A stretch of 33,674 bases of DNA from an uncultured Parasphingopyxis sp. (GCA_905479515.1 CAJQMX010000054.1:1-33674); one strand, 5' to 3'; counted from the stretch's first letter, positions 24,547 through 33,674 are shown. Made by a program: numbers and translations. Notes: generated by a model not told the origin, from the letters alone.

Positions 24547-24738
24547 GCAGAGCGCTTGGCGGCCGATCCCGCCGCCCGGTAGAGCGATGATAGCCAATAG
24601 CGGTTCAAAACGGTGTCTTCCGGGCCAGAGCGAAATCCCATAATCGGCCTCGATCCGCCAGATTCTGGCCTGCACTCAGTAGCAGTTTATGTCGGCGCGG
24701 CGATACAATGCGTTGAACGGAGCAAGGCCAACAAACCG

Positions 24739-25812
24739 ATGCCTACCAAGCGTCAGATCATTCGCATTCATCGCTGGCTCGGCATTGGCGCCGCTTTGTT
24801 CTGGCTGTGCCAGGCGCTCACCGGGCTTGTGATGGTATTCCACTGGGAAATCGACGATGCACTGCTGCCCGGCCCCCAAGCCGAACCGGACTGGGCGGCC
24901 ATAGAAGTCTTGACCGAAACACTGGCACCGGTTGGGTCGGAAAGCAGCATATCCTCGATATGGACGTCGGCAAGCGGCTCCAATCGCTTCGATATTTATC
25001 TCGATCACCCGCAAGGCTCGTCGACCATCCGCATCAATGGAAACGGCACGATCCTCCGCGAGCAGACGGAAGATGACCGAATTGCCAATGGTGGCTGGGT
25101 GAGCGCATTGGTCAATTTCCATCACAATTTTCTGGCGGGTGAATTGGGCGGCTGGATTGTGGGATTTAGCGGGATTCTGCTGATTTCAAATCTGGTTCTG
25201 GGTATTGTCCAAGCCTGGCCACGCCGGGGAATGTGGCTTCGCACACTTCTTCCAAGACGCTCAAGCGCCAAAGCAGCACATCGCTATGCCTGGCACCGTG
25301 CAGTCGGCTTGTGGGTGGCCATACCGGCACTCTGCTCGATCACTGCGGGCACATTGCTGGCATTTGAAGACGGCACGGCCCGGCTGCTGGGCGCGCCTCC
25401 CATCGAAACACCGGCTGCACAGCCCGGTGGTTCTGATGTTGTGGGAATGGCAGCGGCGACGCGGACGGCCCTCGCAGCTTTTCCCGGTTCCCAAGTCTCG
25501 GGAATAGACTTTCCCTCCGAAGAAGAAGCAATCTATCAGATTCGTCTGTTGCAGAGCGATGAACCACGCCGCGCCTATGGCAAGACCAGGGTTTATGTGA
25601 GCGCTTCAGATGGCCGCATCCTCCAGAGATATGACGCGACGACAGCGCCTTTGAATCGGCGATTCATGGATTCGCTCTTTGCCTTTCACACCGGAGAGTT
25701 TGGTGGATTTTTAGGGCGCGTCGCGGTTTTTGCGATTGGCCTCTGGCTGGTCACGATGATCATGCTCGGCTTGTTCCTATGGCTTGCGCGCCGCGGCTCA
25801 CGCAGGCCTTGA
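24739..25812 (+). CDS. PepSY-associated membrane protein
   Basis: A 357-residue inner-membrane protein of the PepSY_TM family. It has IIRIHRWLGIGAALFW at the first helix, VNFHHNFLAGELGGWIVGFSG, HRYAWHRAVGLWVAIPALC, PepSY-type repeats with DGRILQRYDATTAPLNRR, and FAFHTGEFGGFLGRVAVF before the last helix. The paired His residues in the helices suit heme or metal handling. Members usually sit next to TonB siderophore receptors and are thought to act as ferric-siderophore reductases, as this one does 180 bp upstream of the receptor. I chose ATG 24739 because the earlier 42 residues are polar and unlike the family. The 192 bp before it hold no clear signal. Confidence 0.88.
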   Translation: MPTKRQIIRIHRWLGIGAALFWLCQALTGLVMVFHWEIDDALLPGPQAEPDWAAIEVLTETLAPVGSESSISSIWTSASGSNRFDIYLDHPQGSSTIRINGNGTILREQTEDDRIANGGWVSALVNFHHNFLAGELGGWIVGFSGILLISNLVLGIVQAWPRRGMWLRTLLPRRSSAKAAHRYAWHRAVGLWVAIPALCSITAGTLLAFEDGTARLLGAPPIETPAAQPGGSDVVGMAAATRTALAAFPGSQVSGIDFPSEEEAIYQIRLLQSDEPRRAYGKTRVYVSASDGRILQRYDATTAPLNRRFMDSLFAFHTGEFGGFLGRVAVFAIGLWLVTMIMLGLFLWLARRGSRRP

Positions 25813-25860
25813 ACAGGCATCTTATTCCAGATTCACGCGGCCGTTTCTGCCTTGCTTTAT

Positions 25861-25879
25861 GCGAATGATTAGCGTTATC
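25861..25879. promoter_or_regulatory. Candidate Fur box
   Basis: GCGAATGATTAGCGTTATC matches 14 of 19 positions of the classical Fur consensus (GATAATGATAATCATTATC), including AATGAT and TTATC. It is 114 bp before the TonB receptor start, the right place for iron repression of that gene. Confidence 0.55.
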
Positions 25880-25992
25880 AGCTGCGCGGCGGCCCGGATG
25901 CGATAGCAACGGACCCGTTCGCGAGCGCAATTTGATGCACCGCTTTTATGATTTTACTTGGCCGTGAACAGGCGGTCAAAACGGGGGTAGCT

Positions 25993-28179
25993 ATGTCTAA
26001 CTACAATAACCGGGGATCAATCCTCGTTCGCAGCGTGTGCACCACTATGCTGGCCGGCCTGGCAACTTTCGGGTCTTCGGCTGCCATCGCGCAAACAGAG
26101 GGCGTGACGGAAACCGCTCAAACGCAATCCTCAACCCCGAACCAGACGGAGCGCCGTCAGGTGGATGGCCAAGATGTCATTATCGTCACAGCGCGCAATT
26201 ATGTGCCGGATGGCAGCAGCTCGGCCACGAAAACGGATGCGCCGCTGATCGAAACACCGCAATCGGTGTCGATCATCACGCGTGACCAGATCGACCTTTT
26301 GAACTTTATCGATATCCAGCAGGCCGTGCGCTACACGTCGGGTATTGTCGGTGAGAATTACGGCCCCGATCTCCGCTTCGATTTCCTTACGCTGCGCGGC
26401 TTTACCCCCGTGCAATATATTGATGGCGTTCAGGCACCGATCAGCTCGACCATCCCCAATGTCGGCGTAGATCTGTACGGCTTTGAAGGCATAGACGTTC
26501 TCAAGGGCCCCTCATCGGTGCTCTACGGTCTCACACCTCCAGGCGGCATATACAACCTCACGAGCCGCAGACCGTCCCGCGAATTCGGCGGCGAAATCGG
26601 TGTCCGCTATGGCACTGACGAATATATGCAGGTCAATGGCACGATCACTGGCCCGATCGGGGACAATTTCAGCGCCCGTTTGACGGGGCTCTATCGTGAC
26701 CGCGAAAGTCAGGTCGATTTTGTCGATGCCAATCGCACCTTCATTGCACCGGCCTTGATGTTCGAAGCCCCTTGGGGAACCGAAGTCACGTTGCTCGGCT
26801 ATTATCAGCATGACCGCGTCAATGGCGATACCAACGGCTTCCTTCCTGCGGCCGGCACGCTGCTGCCGAATCCACTGGGCCGCGTATCGCGTTCCACCAA
26901 CCTCGGCGAACCCGATTACAATTTCTATGAGCGCGATCAGTTTGGTGTCGGTTTCCAGATCGTCCAGCCGCTGGCCGATGGCCTGCGGTTTGAGAACAAC
27001 ACCAAATGGTTCGACTATAGCGAGCTCCAGAATGTCATTTATGGCGCAGGGCTCGATGTGGATAATCGCACGGTTTTCCGGTTCAATTTCCCGTACAGCG
27101 AAGATGTTCAGGAATTTGCGACGGACAACCGTTTCCACGGTGAATTCGCGACCGGAGCCATCGAGCATCGCATGATTGTCGGCATGGATTTCCGCAATTT
27201 CCGCAACGAGAGCATGTTCGGTTTCGCGGTTGCCCCGTCAATCGACCTGTTCAATCCGGTCTATAATCAGGGCGCGCCCTTCACGACGCCGGGTTTCTTT
27301 CCCTTCACCAACCAGAAGCAGGAACAGATCGGCATCTATGCGCAAGACCAAGCCCGGATCGGCAATTTCATCCTTACGCTCGCTGGGCGTCGGGACTGGG
27401 TCGACACTACCAATCGCAACGCCGGTGTTTCGCGCGACGATGATGAATTCACCTATCGTGTTGGCGCCAACTATCTGTTCGACAACGGCTTTGCGCCCTA
27501 TGTGAGCTATGCGACGTCCTTCCAGCCGATTTCGGGTCAGGATCGCAATGGCGTTCTCTTCGTCCCATCAACCGGCGAACAGATTGAAGCTGGCATCAAA
27601 TATGAACGCGGAACGCCCGGCGATGATGTTCGCATTTTCGCCAGCGCCGCTATCTTCAGCATCACGCAGGATAACATTCCCACGCTCGACACATCAGCGG
27701 GCGCGGGACCGTTCGACCAGATCCAGATCGGCGAAGTGGAGGTGAATGGCTTCGAGCTGGAAGGCATTGCCCGTATTCGTGACGAGATCACGATCAACGG
27801 CTCCTACACCTATCTCGATGCCGAGGTGACGCAGAGCAATGTTCCTGACGAAACGGGCAACCGTCTTGTCACGACACCGCGGCACAAAATATCGGCCTAT
27901 GTTGATTACACTATCCAGCGCGGCCCCCTTGGCGGCCTTGGTTTTGGCGCGGGTATTCGCCATCTGAGCAGCAGCTTCGGTGACAATGCGAACACCTTCC
28001 GGATGCCCGGCACGACCCTGTTCGATGCGATGGTCCATTATGACCTTCCAGACTGGCGCTTTGCCATCAATGCATCGAACCTGTTCGATGACCGGTTTGT
28101 CGGGCGCTGCGCCAGCAGCTCGAACTGCATCTATGGACAGAGCCGTCAGGTGATCGGCTCAGTCACACGCAAGTTCTGA
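25993..28179 (+). CDS. TonB-dependent siderophore receptor
   Basis: A 728-residue outer-membrane receptor. ATG 25993 (GGGGG upstream) gives a signal peptide ending SSAAIAQ; the open frame from 25948 adds 15 residues. A TonB box (DVIIVTAR) is followed by the plug with LIETPQSVSIITRDQI, RYTSGIVGENYGPD, FLTLRGFTPVQYIDG, and GIDVLKGPSSVLYG, then the 22-strand barrel. The C-terminus NLFDDRFVGRC...NCIYGQSRQVIGSVTRKF, with its paired Cys and final Phe, is the pattern of hydroxamate-siderophore (ferrichrome/FhuA-like) receptors. The PepSY protein upstream and the Fur box support a role in iron uptake. The exact siderophore is not predictable. Confidence 0.93.
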   Translation: MSNYNNRGSILVRSVCTTMLAGLATFGSSAAIAQTEGVTETAQTQSSTPNQTERRQVDGQDVIIVTARNYVPDGSSSATKTDAPLIETPQSVSIITRDQIDLLNFIDIQQAVRYTSGIVGENYGPDLRFDFLTLRGFTPVQYIDGVQAPISSTIPNVGVDLYGFEGIDVLKGPSSVLYGLTPPGGIYNLTSRRPSREFGGEIGVRYGTDEYMQVNGTITGPIGDNFSARLTGLYRDRESQVDFVDANRTFIAPALMFEAPWGTEVTLLGYYQHDRVNGDTNGFLPAAGTLLPNPLGRVSRSTNLGEPDYNFYERDQFGVGFQIVQPLADGLRFENNTKWFDYSELQNVIYGAGLDVDNRTVFRFNFPYSEDVQEFATDNRFHGEFATGAIEHRMIVGMDFRNFRNESMFGFAVAPSIDLFNPVYNQGAPFTTPGFFPFTNQKQEQIGIYAQDQARIGNFILTLAGRRDWVDTTNRNAGVSRDDDEFTYRVGANYLFDNGFAPYVSYATSFQPISGQDRNGVLFVPSTGEQIEAGIKYERGTPGDDVRIFASAAIFSITQDNIPTLDTSAGAGPFDQIQIGEVEVNGFELEGIARIRDEITINGSYTYLDAEVTQSNVPDETGNRLVTTPRHKISAYVDYTIQRGPLGGLGFGAGIRHLSSSFGDNANTFRMPGTTLFDAMVHYDLPDWRFAINASNLFDDRFVGRCASSSNCIYGQSRQVIGSVTRKF

Positions 28180-28183
28180 TCCG

Positions 28184-28606
28184 TTAATCCCGCTCGCGGC
28201 GGCCGAGATAATCGGCCGCCGTGGTCGGGCCGTTGACGACTGTATCGGTATGCTCGGCAACAAATTGCCGAAACTCGATGAAGAAATCGGGCCCAGACGG
28301 CAGGTCCATTTCGTCCCAGGCCGCATCAAGCGCAGCGCGATTTTCATCGGGGATCGAGGCTGGCTGGATCAGCATGAAATCCCAGCTCGCACCGCTGCTG
28401 TGCACATAGAGCTGGCGCGGCGGCAGTCCGGCCCGGCGGTTCACCTCGTCATAGGTGGCAATCGCTTCGAGAAACGCCGCATGCTGGCCGGGCGCTATCC
28501 GGTAAATCTCGACGACCATTTCAGGCACTTCGGCGGGCTCGGCTTCATCCTGGGCGAAAGCCGGTACGGCGAGAGCCAAAGCGAGAGCGGCGGCGACATA
28601 TTTCAT
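28184..28606 (-). CDS. Small secreted protein, unknown
   Basis: A 140-residue protein with signal peptide MKYVAAALALALAVPAFAQ. The mature part, EMVVEIYRIAPGQHAAFLEA then SGASWDFMLIQPA and FFIEFRQFVAEHTD, looks like a single alpha/beta (ferredoxin-like barrel) domain, but I cannot name the family. The start ATG overlaps the stop of the 1100-residue gene by one base (TGATG) with AAGGA about 8 nt before, so it is the last gene of the amidohydrolase operon. It ends 4 bp from the convergent TonB receptor. Confidence 0.82.
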   Translation of the reverse strand: MKYVAAALALALAVPAFAQDEAEPAEVPEMVVEIYRIAPGQHAAFLEAIATYDEVNRRAGLPPRQLYVHSSGASWDFMLIQPASIPDENRAALDAAWDEMDLPSGPDFFIEFRQFVAEHTDTVVNGPTTAADYLGRRERD

Positions 28607-31600
28607 CAGTCAGTCCTTTCGAAATTCACAATGCAGGGATCGGGCGTTCCCGGCGGGCGATCATCGCAGTACCAGCGGCGCGGCAGTGGCTGTGGCTGCG
28701 GCCAGATTTCGTCCATGGTCGCGCCATCGCGGAGCCGGCCGCCCAGCATGACCGCTTCGATGGCCAGCGTGTTGGCGATGTCCTCCAGCGGATTGCGTGT
28801 CAGGATCACAAGGTCTGCGAGCTTCCCCGGTTCAAGGCTCCCAAGATCGGCCTCTCGCCCGATGGTCGCTGCGGAGCCGATCGTGCCGGCATGGATCGCC
28901 TCGGCGGGCGTCATTCCGCCCATAACATGCGCCTGCATTTCCCAGTGAAAACCGAGGCCGGGATTCTCACCATGGGAACCGAGACCGATGAGCCCATCTT
29001 GGCGCTGCACACGGGCAACGCTCTCGGCGATCTCGGGAAACAGATAATCGTCCAGTTCGCGGAAGGTGCGTTCCCGCATTTTCATGTCGACGATGAAACG
29101 TGGCACAAAACGGCCAAGCAGGGCATCATTGGCTGGCTGGTCCCGAACGATGAAATAGTCTTGGCCTTCAGCGCCGCCATTGGTGATCTGAAGCGTGGTC
29201 GTATAGGAAATCCCGCTTTCCGCCAGCAATGTCGACAGGTCGTCATAAAGCGGAACGGCGGTCAGCGCATGTTCGAGCCCGGCATAGCCATCAATGATCT
29301 GCGTCATGTCCAGCTTGACCGACAATGCGCCCTCGGTCGTCGGATGCAGCCCAAGCTCGCGCGCGGCCATCGCAACCCATTGCCGGACACGGCGGTTCCC
29401 GGTGCGGTACATCTTGATATTGCCGAGCCGATAATGATCGCGGTAGCGCCGCAGCACAGCCTCAACCTCGGTATAGCTGGTGAATTCGTTGAACGAGAAG
29501 ATGGCTGGCCCGGTTGAGCGGATGCGTGATCCCACCATCAGCCCGGCATCAATCGCATCCTGATACGCAAGCATATCGATGCTCAGTGTTGACGGGTCAA
29601 AGGCTGTGGTGACGCCATAAGCAAGATTGGCCAGTGGCCCCCAGCTTGTGAAATCCAGAACGCCGCGCCGGATGTCCGCGATATGGTCATGGGCATCGAT
29701 TAGCCCGGGTATGATCCACCGGCCCGAGACATCCCGAATTTCCGCACCGGCGGGAACAGGCACAGAGCCGCGCGGCCCGATTGCGACGATGCGGTCTCCG
29801 GATATAACGATATCGGCATCTTCGATGGTCCCGAGAGCGCTCATGGTAATGGCGGTCGCACCGCGCAGCACGATGCTGCCTAGGGGTACGGCGCGCGGCA
29901 GCTCGACGACCGCCTCAAAAGCAGCTCCGCCAATGTCCGGCTCCGAGGCGACTTGGCCGGGCGGATCAAGCGCCACATCTGCGAGTGGGCGGCGGTAAAA
30001 AGTCGATCCGATCGCCCATGTGATCGTGCTGCCCTCATCGGCCCAGCCGAAGAAATCTGCTCCCACCGAGGTGAGTTGGCGGTGCGCAACGCCGGGATCG
30101 CTGAGATCGAGCGTTGTCCCGGGCTCGGGCAGCACAATGAGGTGAAGCTGCTGCGCCAGTTGAACGAGCGCGAAACGGCCATCGGGGCTGACCCGCAGAT
30201 CATCCGCCTGGGCGCGGCTGTCGGAAAAATACCAGCCTGGCCCGGTGACATTGACGAGCGCGCGGCGCTCACCGGTCTCAAGATCAACAGCATTGGTGCC
30301 GTCACCAAAGCTCAGCAGAACTTCACCCGGATCGCTGGCGAAATGCGGCGTCCCGCCCATGGTACCGCGTGTGATAACTTCCGCTGCACCGCCAGCCACC
30401 GGGATGGCAACCAGCTCGGCCTGCCGCAGCGGTCCATATTCCATATAGCTGTGCATGCGCACGACATTGCTTGAGCGCAGTGCGATTATCGTGTCGCCAT
30501 CGGACGCGAATACAGGCGATGTATAATAGGCCGGAACGTCAGTGATGCGCCGCGCTTCGCCATTCGCCACCGGCATCGCCCAGACATGGCCAGCATCGCG
30601 CGCTGTCCAGCGGACAAAAGCGATTTGCGCCCCATCCGGCGACCAGCTTGGCTGGAACCCGCCTGCCAGCCGGCGGGGTTCGCCAGTCCCGTCGAGCGGC
30701 ATGAGGTAAATGCTGCCAAGCGCCGAAAAGGCGAGGGTCGTACCATCGGGCGACTGAACCGGGTTCTGGATGATCCGCGCGCGAACCGGCCCGGTGTCTT
30801 CCCGCACGGCCTGCCGCGTCGATGGACCGATGCCCAGTTCCGTTTCGACATGAAAGGGAATGTCGGTGCGCGTACCGCTCGCGATATCCAGCCGCACCAA
30901 CTTGCCACCCTCGTTGAGGATCAGGGCACGGCTATCGGGCGTAAACACATGGCGCGGCAGAAAGTCACGCCACGCCGAAGCCTGAAGTTCGTCCTGCTGG
31001 ACCGGAAAGGCGAGCCAGCGATCATCGCGCGTTTCTAGGTTCAGCAACCGGAGCCCGGTTCGGCCGCGATCACGCGCACCGTACACAAGCAGGCGGCCAT
31101 CCGGAGAGACGGCAGGCCGGAACGCCGTGCCGAGGATAAGGTCGGGGCGCGGGCTGCGCGGTGCGGAGACGAGAACCTCATCCTCGCCGCTGGCAAGATC
31201 GCGCCGGACAATAGTCCATTCCGGGACGCGGACATGGTCAATGGCCCCGATATGCCGTGCGAAATAGAGATACCGCCCGTCGGCAGAGGGCGCCGCACCG
31301 AGCACGCTCGACATCTGACTGCCTGAGGGGTCATTCTCCGCCTGCACCGGGATCAGCAGCGTTCCGTCGCCGCTCTCCACATCAAAGCGCCACAGCTCGA
31401 AACTCGCATATTCAACCCGGTAGCGGGATACGAAGATGCTGCTGCCATCCGCGCTCCATGCCGGGGAGGCAAAGACCGCATTGTCATCACGCAGGCTGAG
31501 CTGGCGCGGGTTCGTGCCGTCAGGCCGGGCTATCCAGATATTCTCGGCACCCGAACGATCGCTGAGAAAAGCAATTTGCTGCCCATCGGGCGCAACAACC

Positions 31601-31908
31601 GGCTGGGAATCAAAGGCCATGCCCGAAGTCAGTTGCCGTGCCTCGCCTCCTCCAAGGTCAACCGAATAGAGATCGCCAAGCAGTTCGAAAAAGACCGTGC
31701 GGCCATCGGGCGAGAGATCGGGAGAAAGCCAGGTCCCCTCGTCGAGATCGATGGCAATGGTGCGCGCGGGTTGTAGGGGCAAGGCTTGGCCGCGCCGCCC
31801 TTCTTCTGCAGTTTGCTCGGACCCGGTTACGGGATGATAGAGCGCCTCGCTGTCCTGCGCGGTGGCAGGGGTAGCGAGCAGGATCAGCGAAAGAAGTGCC
31901 GCTCTCAC
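28606..31908 (-). CDS. Secreted beta-propeller/amidohydrolase fusion
   Basis: An 1100-residue exported protein. A signal peptide (LLSLILLATPATAQ) is followed by about ten TolB/PD40-type blades from about 50 to 650, each with SPDG-like turns (SPDGRTVFF, APDGQQIAFLSD, SPDGAQIAFV). The amidohydrolase domain follows from about 680 to 1065. Metal ligands appear intact: IPGLIDAHDH (H740, H742), Lys832 in NIKMYRTG, H855 and H880, with GLGSHGENPGLGFHWE near 977-990. GTG 31908 overlaps the previous stop (GTGA). Family knowledge: metal-dependent hydrolases of amide or ester bonds, here periplasmic or secreted; the propeller may bind a peptide or polymer substrate. No specificity can be assigned. Confidence 0.9.
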   Translation of the reverse strand: MRAALLSLILLATPATAQDSEALYHPVTGSEQTAEEGRRGQALPLQPARTIAIDLDEGTWLSPDLSPDGRTVFFELLGDLYSVDLGGGEARQLTSGMAFDSQPVVAPDGQQIAFLSDRSGAENIWIARPDGTNPRQLSLRDDNAVFASPAWSADGSSIFVSRYRVEYASFELWRFDVESGDGTLLIPVQAENDPSGSQMSSVLGAAPSADGRYLYFARHIGAIDHVRVPEWTIVRRDLASGEDEVLVSAPRSPRPDLILGTAFRPAVSPDGRLLVYGARDRGRTGLRLLNLETRDDRWLAFPVQQDELQASAWRDFLPRHVFTPDSRALILNEGGKLVRLDIASGTRTDIPFHVETELGIGPSTRQAVREDTGPVRARIIQNPVQSPDGTTLAFSALGSIYLMPLDGTGEPRRLAGGFQPSWSPDGAQIAFVRWTARDAGHVWAMPVANGEARRITDVPAYYTSPVFASDGDTIIALRSSNVVRMHSYMEYGPLRQAELVAIPVAGGAAEVITRGTMGGTPHFASDPGEVLLSFGDGTNAVDLETGERRALVNVTGPGWYFSDSRAQADDLRVSPDGRFALVQLAQQLHLIVLPEPGTTLDLSDPGVAHRQLTSVGADFFGWADEGSTITWAIGSTFYRRPLADVALDPPGQVASEPDIGGAAFEAVVELPRAVPLGSIVLRGATAITMSALGTIEDADIVISGDRIVAIGPRGSVPVPAGAEIRDVSGRWIIPGLIDAHDHIADIRRGVLDFTSWGPLANLAYGVTTAFDPSTLSIDMLAYQDAIDAGLMVGSRIRSTGPAIFSFNEFTSYTEVEAVLRRYRDHYRLGNIKMYRTGNRRVRQWVAMAARELGLHPTTEGALSVKLDMTQIIDGYAGLEHALTAVPLYDDLSTLLAESGISYTTTLQITNGGAEGQDYFIVRDQPANDALLGRFVPRFIVDMKMRERTFRELDDYLFPEIAESVARVQRQDGLIGLGSHGENPGLGFHWEMQAHVMGGMTPAEAIHAGTIGSAATIGREADLGSLEPGKLADLVILTRNPLEDIANTLAIEAVMLGGRLRDGATMDEIWPQPQPLPRRWYCDDRPPGTPDPCIVNFERTD

Positions 31909-33170
31909 CGGTAGCCCGGTGGCAGTGGATCATTGGCGCGCGCAGGATGGTAGCGATCACGCAGCAACGTCTGACGCGTTTCGCGCGGTATTTCGCTCCC
32001 GGCAATAAACACATGTAGCGGCGCGCTGGCAGGTTCGAGTGGATCGCCATCCCAGACAACGAGATCGGCATTCTCACCCGCTGCAAGCGTGCCGCCGCCG
32101 CTCCCCCAAATCTGGCCGGGGGCTTGCGTGATAGCGCGCAGTGCCGCCGCATAGGGCAGGCCATTTGCAACCGCGATGCCCGCGCCTTCGCGCAGCGCCG
32201 GGCCGACATTGTAGCTCAGATAAATGCCTTGGCCTGAAACCGAAAAGGCGGTGCGTACACCCGCTCGGGTCAGCAGCGCGGCATTGTCTCGCCGCGCGCC
32301 GATCATGTCATAACTGGCGGGCAATTCATCGAGCGGATCGAGGATGACGGGAATCTGGGCAGCAGCAAGATCGCCCGCCACCCGCCAGGCTTCCGCACCG
32401 CCAAGGATGATCAGTCGGATGCGATATTCACGCGCAACGGCCATCGCCTGCCTGATATCGGCCTCGCGCTGGGCGACCACGGCGAGCGGGATTGCGCGCG
32501 ACAAGACCGGGCGCAGCGCGGCGAGATCCAGCGCATTGAGCAGATCGTCGCGCGGCGCATTGCCACGGCCGTTATCACCCCGAACTTCATCAAACGCGTT
32601 GCGCAGCAGAGCCCATACCGCGCCGCGCGAACCACCCGCCGCGTCGCCTGCACTGCCACCGCTCACCATGAACATGGCGGCGCGTGGCCGTTCAACAATA
32701 TCGAAACCGGGCACAAGGTGTAACAGCGCGCCGCTTCCCGCGAAGATACCCTCCCCCGAACCCGGAAAGATCATGGCGCGCGCAACGCCCTCCGCGCGTG
32801 CCTCTTGGACAGTCAGAAGGTTGGGATCGACCGCGAGAGCCACATCGAACGCTGCCCCAAGTGGGCCGGAGGAATTGCTGCGGTCATCGGTATCGTCCGA
32901 GCTGCCAAGTTCAACGAGCCCGATCTGGGTCGTCGCCGCATTGAGCGCCGGGGTGACCGGACGGCCGTCCGCATTGATAATCCGGGCATTGGAAGGCGGT
33001 GCAAGACCCGATCTGATAGCAGAAATCCTACCATTTTCGACGATGATCGTGGCATTCTCAACCGGCTGGTCAGACCTGTTCGTCCAGGCTTGCGCGCCGA
33101 TAATGGCAAGTGTTTCGGCCTGACTGGGCACAGCCAGGATGACCAGAATGAGGAAGAGTAGCTTTCTCAT
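31905..33170 (-). CDS. Secreted amidohydrolase-like protein lacking the HxH metal site
   Basis: A 421-residue protein with signal peptide MRKLLFLILVILAVPSQA and the amidohydrolase fold: WTNRSDQPVENATIIVENGRI at the N-terminal beta domain and LAAGENADLVVWDGDPLEP at the C-terminal one. Where active members read PGLIDAHxH, this one reads TPALNAATTQIGLVEL: T80 and Q82 replace the His pair. The later His positions are also absent (ILGGAEAWRVA and PVILDPLDELP). It is therefore probably not a metal hydrolase. ATG 33170 overlaps the upstream gene stop by 4 nt (ATGA), and the next gene by 4 nt, so expression is tied to its active-looking partners. Confidence 0.86.
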   Translation of the reverse strand: MRKLLFLILVILAVPSQAETLAIIGAQAWTNRSDQPVENATIIVENGRISAIRSGLAPPSNARIINADGRPVTPALNAATTQIGLVELGSSDDTDDRSNSSGPLGAAFDVALAVDPNLLTVQEARAEGVARAMIFPGSGEGIFAGSGALLHLVPGFDIVERPRAAMFMVSGGSAGDAAGGSRGAVWALLRNAFDEVRGDNGRGNAPRDDLLNALDLAALRPVLSRAIPLAVVAQREADIRQAMAVAREYRIRLIILGGAEAWRVAGDLAAAQIPVILDPLDELPASYDMIGARRDNAALLTRAGVRTAFSVSGQGIYLSYNVGPALREGAGIAVANGLPYAAALRAITQAPGQIWGSGGGTLAAGENADLVVWDGDPLEPASAPLHVFIAGSEIPRETRQTLLRDRYHPARANDPLPPGYR

Positions 33171-33674
33171 CTTATGCCTTCCCGCTGTGGTCGGCCAAGC
33201 TCGAAATCGGGAACCGGTTGGCGCGCGGGATCGGTTCGATCATAGGCGACCGCGCCGTCGATAAGCACGAGATCGGCATGGCTGTAGACGCTGAACGGAT
33301 CGCCCGACCACAAAACAAGATCGGCATTCATGCCCGGCGCAAGCTGCCCGATCCTGTCGCCAAGGCCCATAGCGCGGGCCGGGTTGGACGTGATCCAGCG
33401 GATTGCACGTTCGGGCGGAATATCCAGCCCTGCACGCCGCCCAGCCGCTGCCGCCTTGGCTGCTTCGATGTTGAGCAGACTCCCAAGCACGGGAATGTCG
33501 GAATGCATGACCGCGCAGCCCCCGACCGCATCTACAAAAGCTGCGTTTTCCGGGATCGCATCTTCCGCCTCGCGCTTAAAACCCCACCAGTCAGGCCAGA
33601 CCGCCGCGCAGACGCCGCGTTCGGCAAGCATCGGGGCGACCTTGTACGCCTCGGTCGCATGGTGAACAGCAGCC
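33167..33674 (-). CDS. Amidohydrolase, C-terminal part (partial)
   Basis: The last 168 residues of an amidohydrolase cut by the right edge. The frame is open to the window end, and coding sequence continues upstream of the internal ATG at 33631 as AAVHHATEAYKVAP. The visible part has VHHATEAYK (a metal-ligand His in a typical context), MHSDIPVLG with the catalytic Asp, ITSNPARAMGLGDRIGQL and MNADLVLWSGDPFSVYS, so this member looks active. It is the first visible gene of a four-gene minus-strand operon and overlaps the HxH-less paralogue. Confidence 0.88.
   Translation of the reverse strand, partial: AAVHHATEAYKVAPMLAERGVCAAVWPDWWGFKREAEDAIPENAAFVDAVGGCAVMHSDIPVLGSLLNIEAAKAAAAGRRAGLDIPPERAIRWITSNPARAMGLGDRIGQLAPGMNADLVLWSGDPFSVYSHADLVLIDGAVAYDRTDPARQPVPDFELGRPQREGIR

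Overview
The window looks like chromosomal DNA from an alphaproteobacterium, most likely a sphingomonad (Sphingomonadales). The pointers are moderately high GC, several TTG/GTG starts behind good Shine-Dalgarno (SD) sequences, and the mix of families: short-chain dehydrogenases (SDR), DUF2889, form-II Cox-type molybdenum hydroxylases, TonB-dependent receptors, PepSY membrane proteins, and secreted amidohydrolases carrying TolB-like propellers. The organism call is inferred from content; no rRNA or other marker gene is present. I saw no tRNA, rRNA, CRISPR array or intact insertion sequence.

Region 1 (1-13.6 kb) reads as a catabolic cluster for an unidentified organic acid or cyclic compound. 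It has an acyl-CoA ligase (cut by the window edge), a crippled SDR remnant fused into the leader of an MFS importer, an exporter-type MFS_3 protein with a C-terminal soluble domain, a DUF2889 protein, an MmgE/PrpD protein, three intact SDRs, and a complete three-subunit molybdenum hydroxylase (order L-S-M) with its CoxG-like partner on the facing strand. The CoxL active-site loop is of the AYRGAGR type, not the CO-dehydrogenase type, so the substrate is an organic molecule and not CO. A perfect 21-bp inverted repeat lies between the DUF2889 and MFS_3 genes.

Region 2 (13.7-15.5 kb) is a gene-poor junction: one unknown secreted four-cysteine protein, about 1 kb with no convincing gene, and a short fragment resembling the DUF4214 repeat.

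Region 3 (15.5-28.2 kb) is an envelope module on the plus strand. It holds a small membrane protein, a 7TMR-DISM histidine kinase overlapping its LuxR-type response regulator, a small secreted four-cysteine protein, a START-like protein overlapping an RND/MMPL transporter, an OprP-type porin followed by an OprB-type porin, then a PepSY membrane protein and a TonB-dependent siderophore receptor preceded by a good Fur-box match. The first part looks like sensing and moving a lipophilic or anionic molecule across the envelope. The last two genes look like iron uptake.

Region 4 (28.2-33.7 kb, minus strand) is a tightly coupled operon of exported amidohydrolase-family proteins: an active-looking one cut by the right edge, one that has lost its metal-binding HxH residues, an 1100-residue beta-propeller/amidohydrolase fusion, and a small secreted protein. 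Each start overlaps the stop before it.
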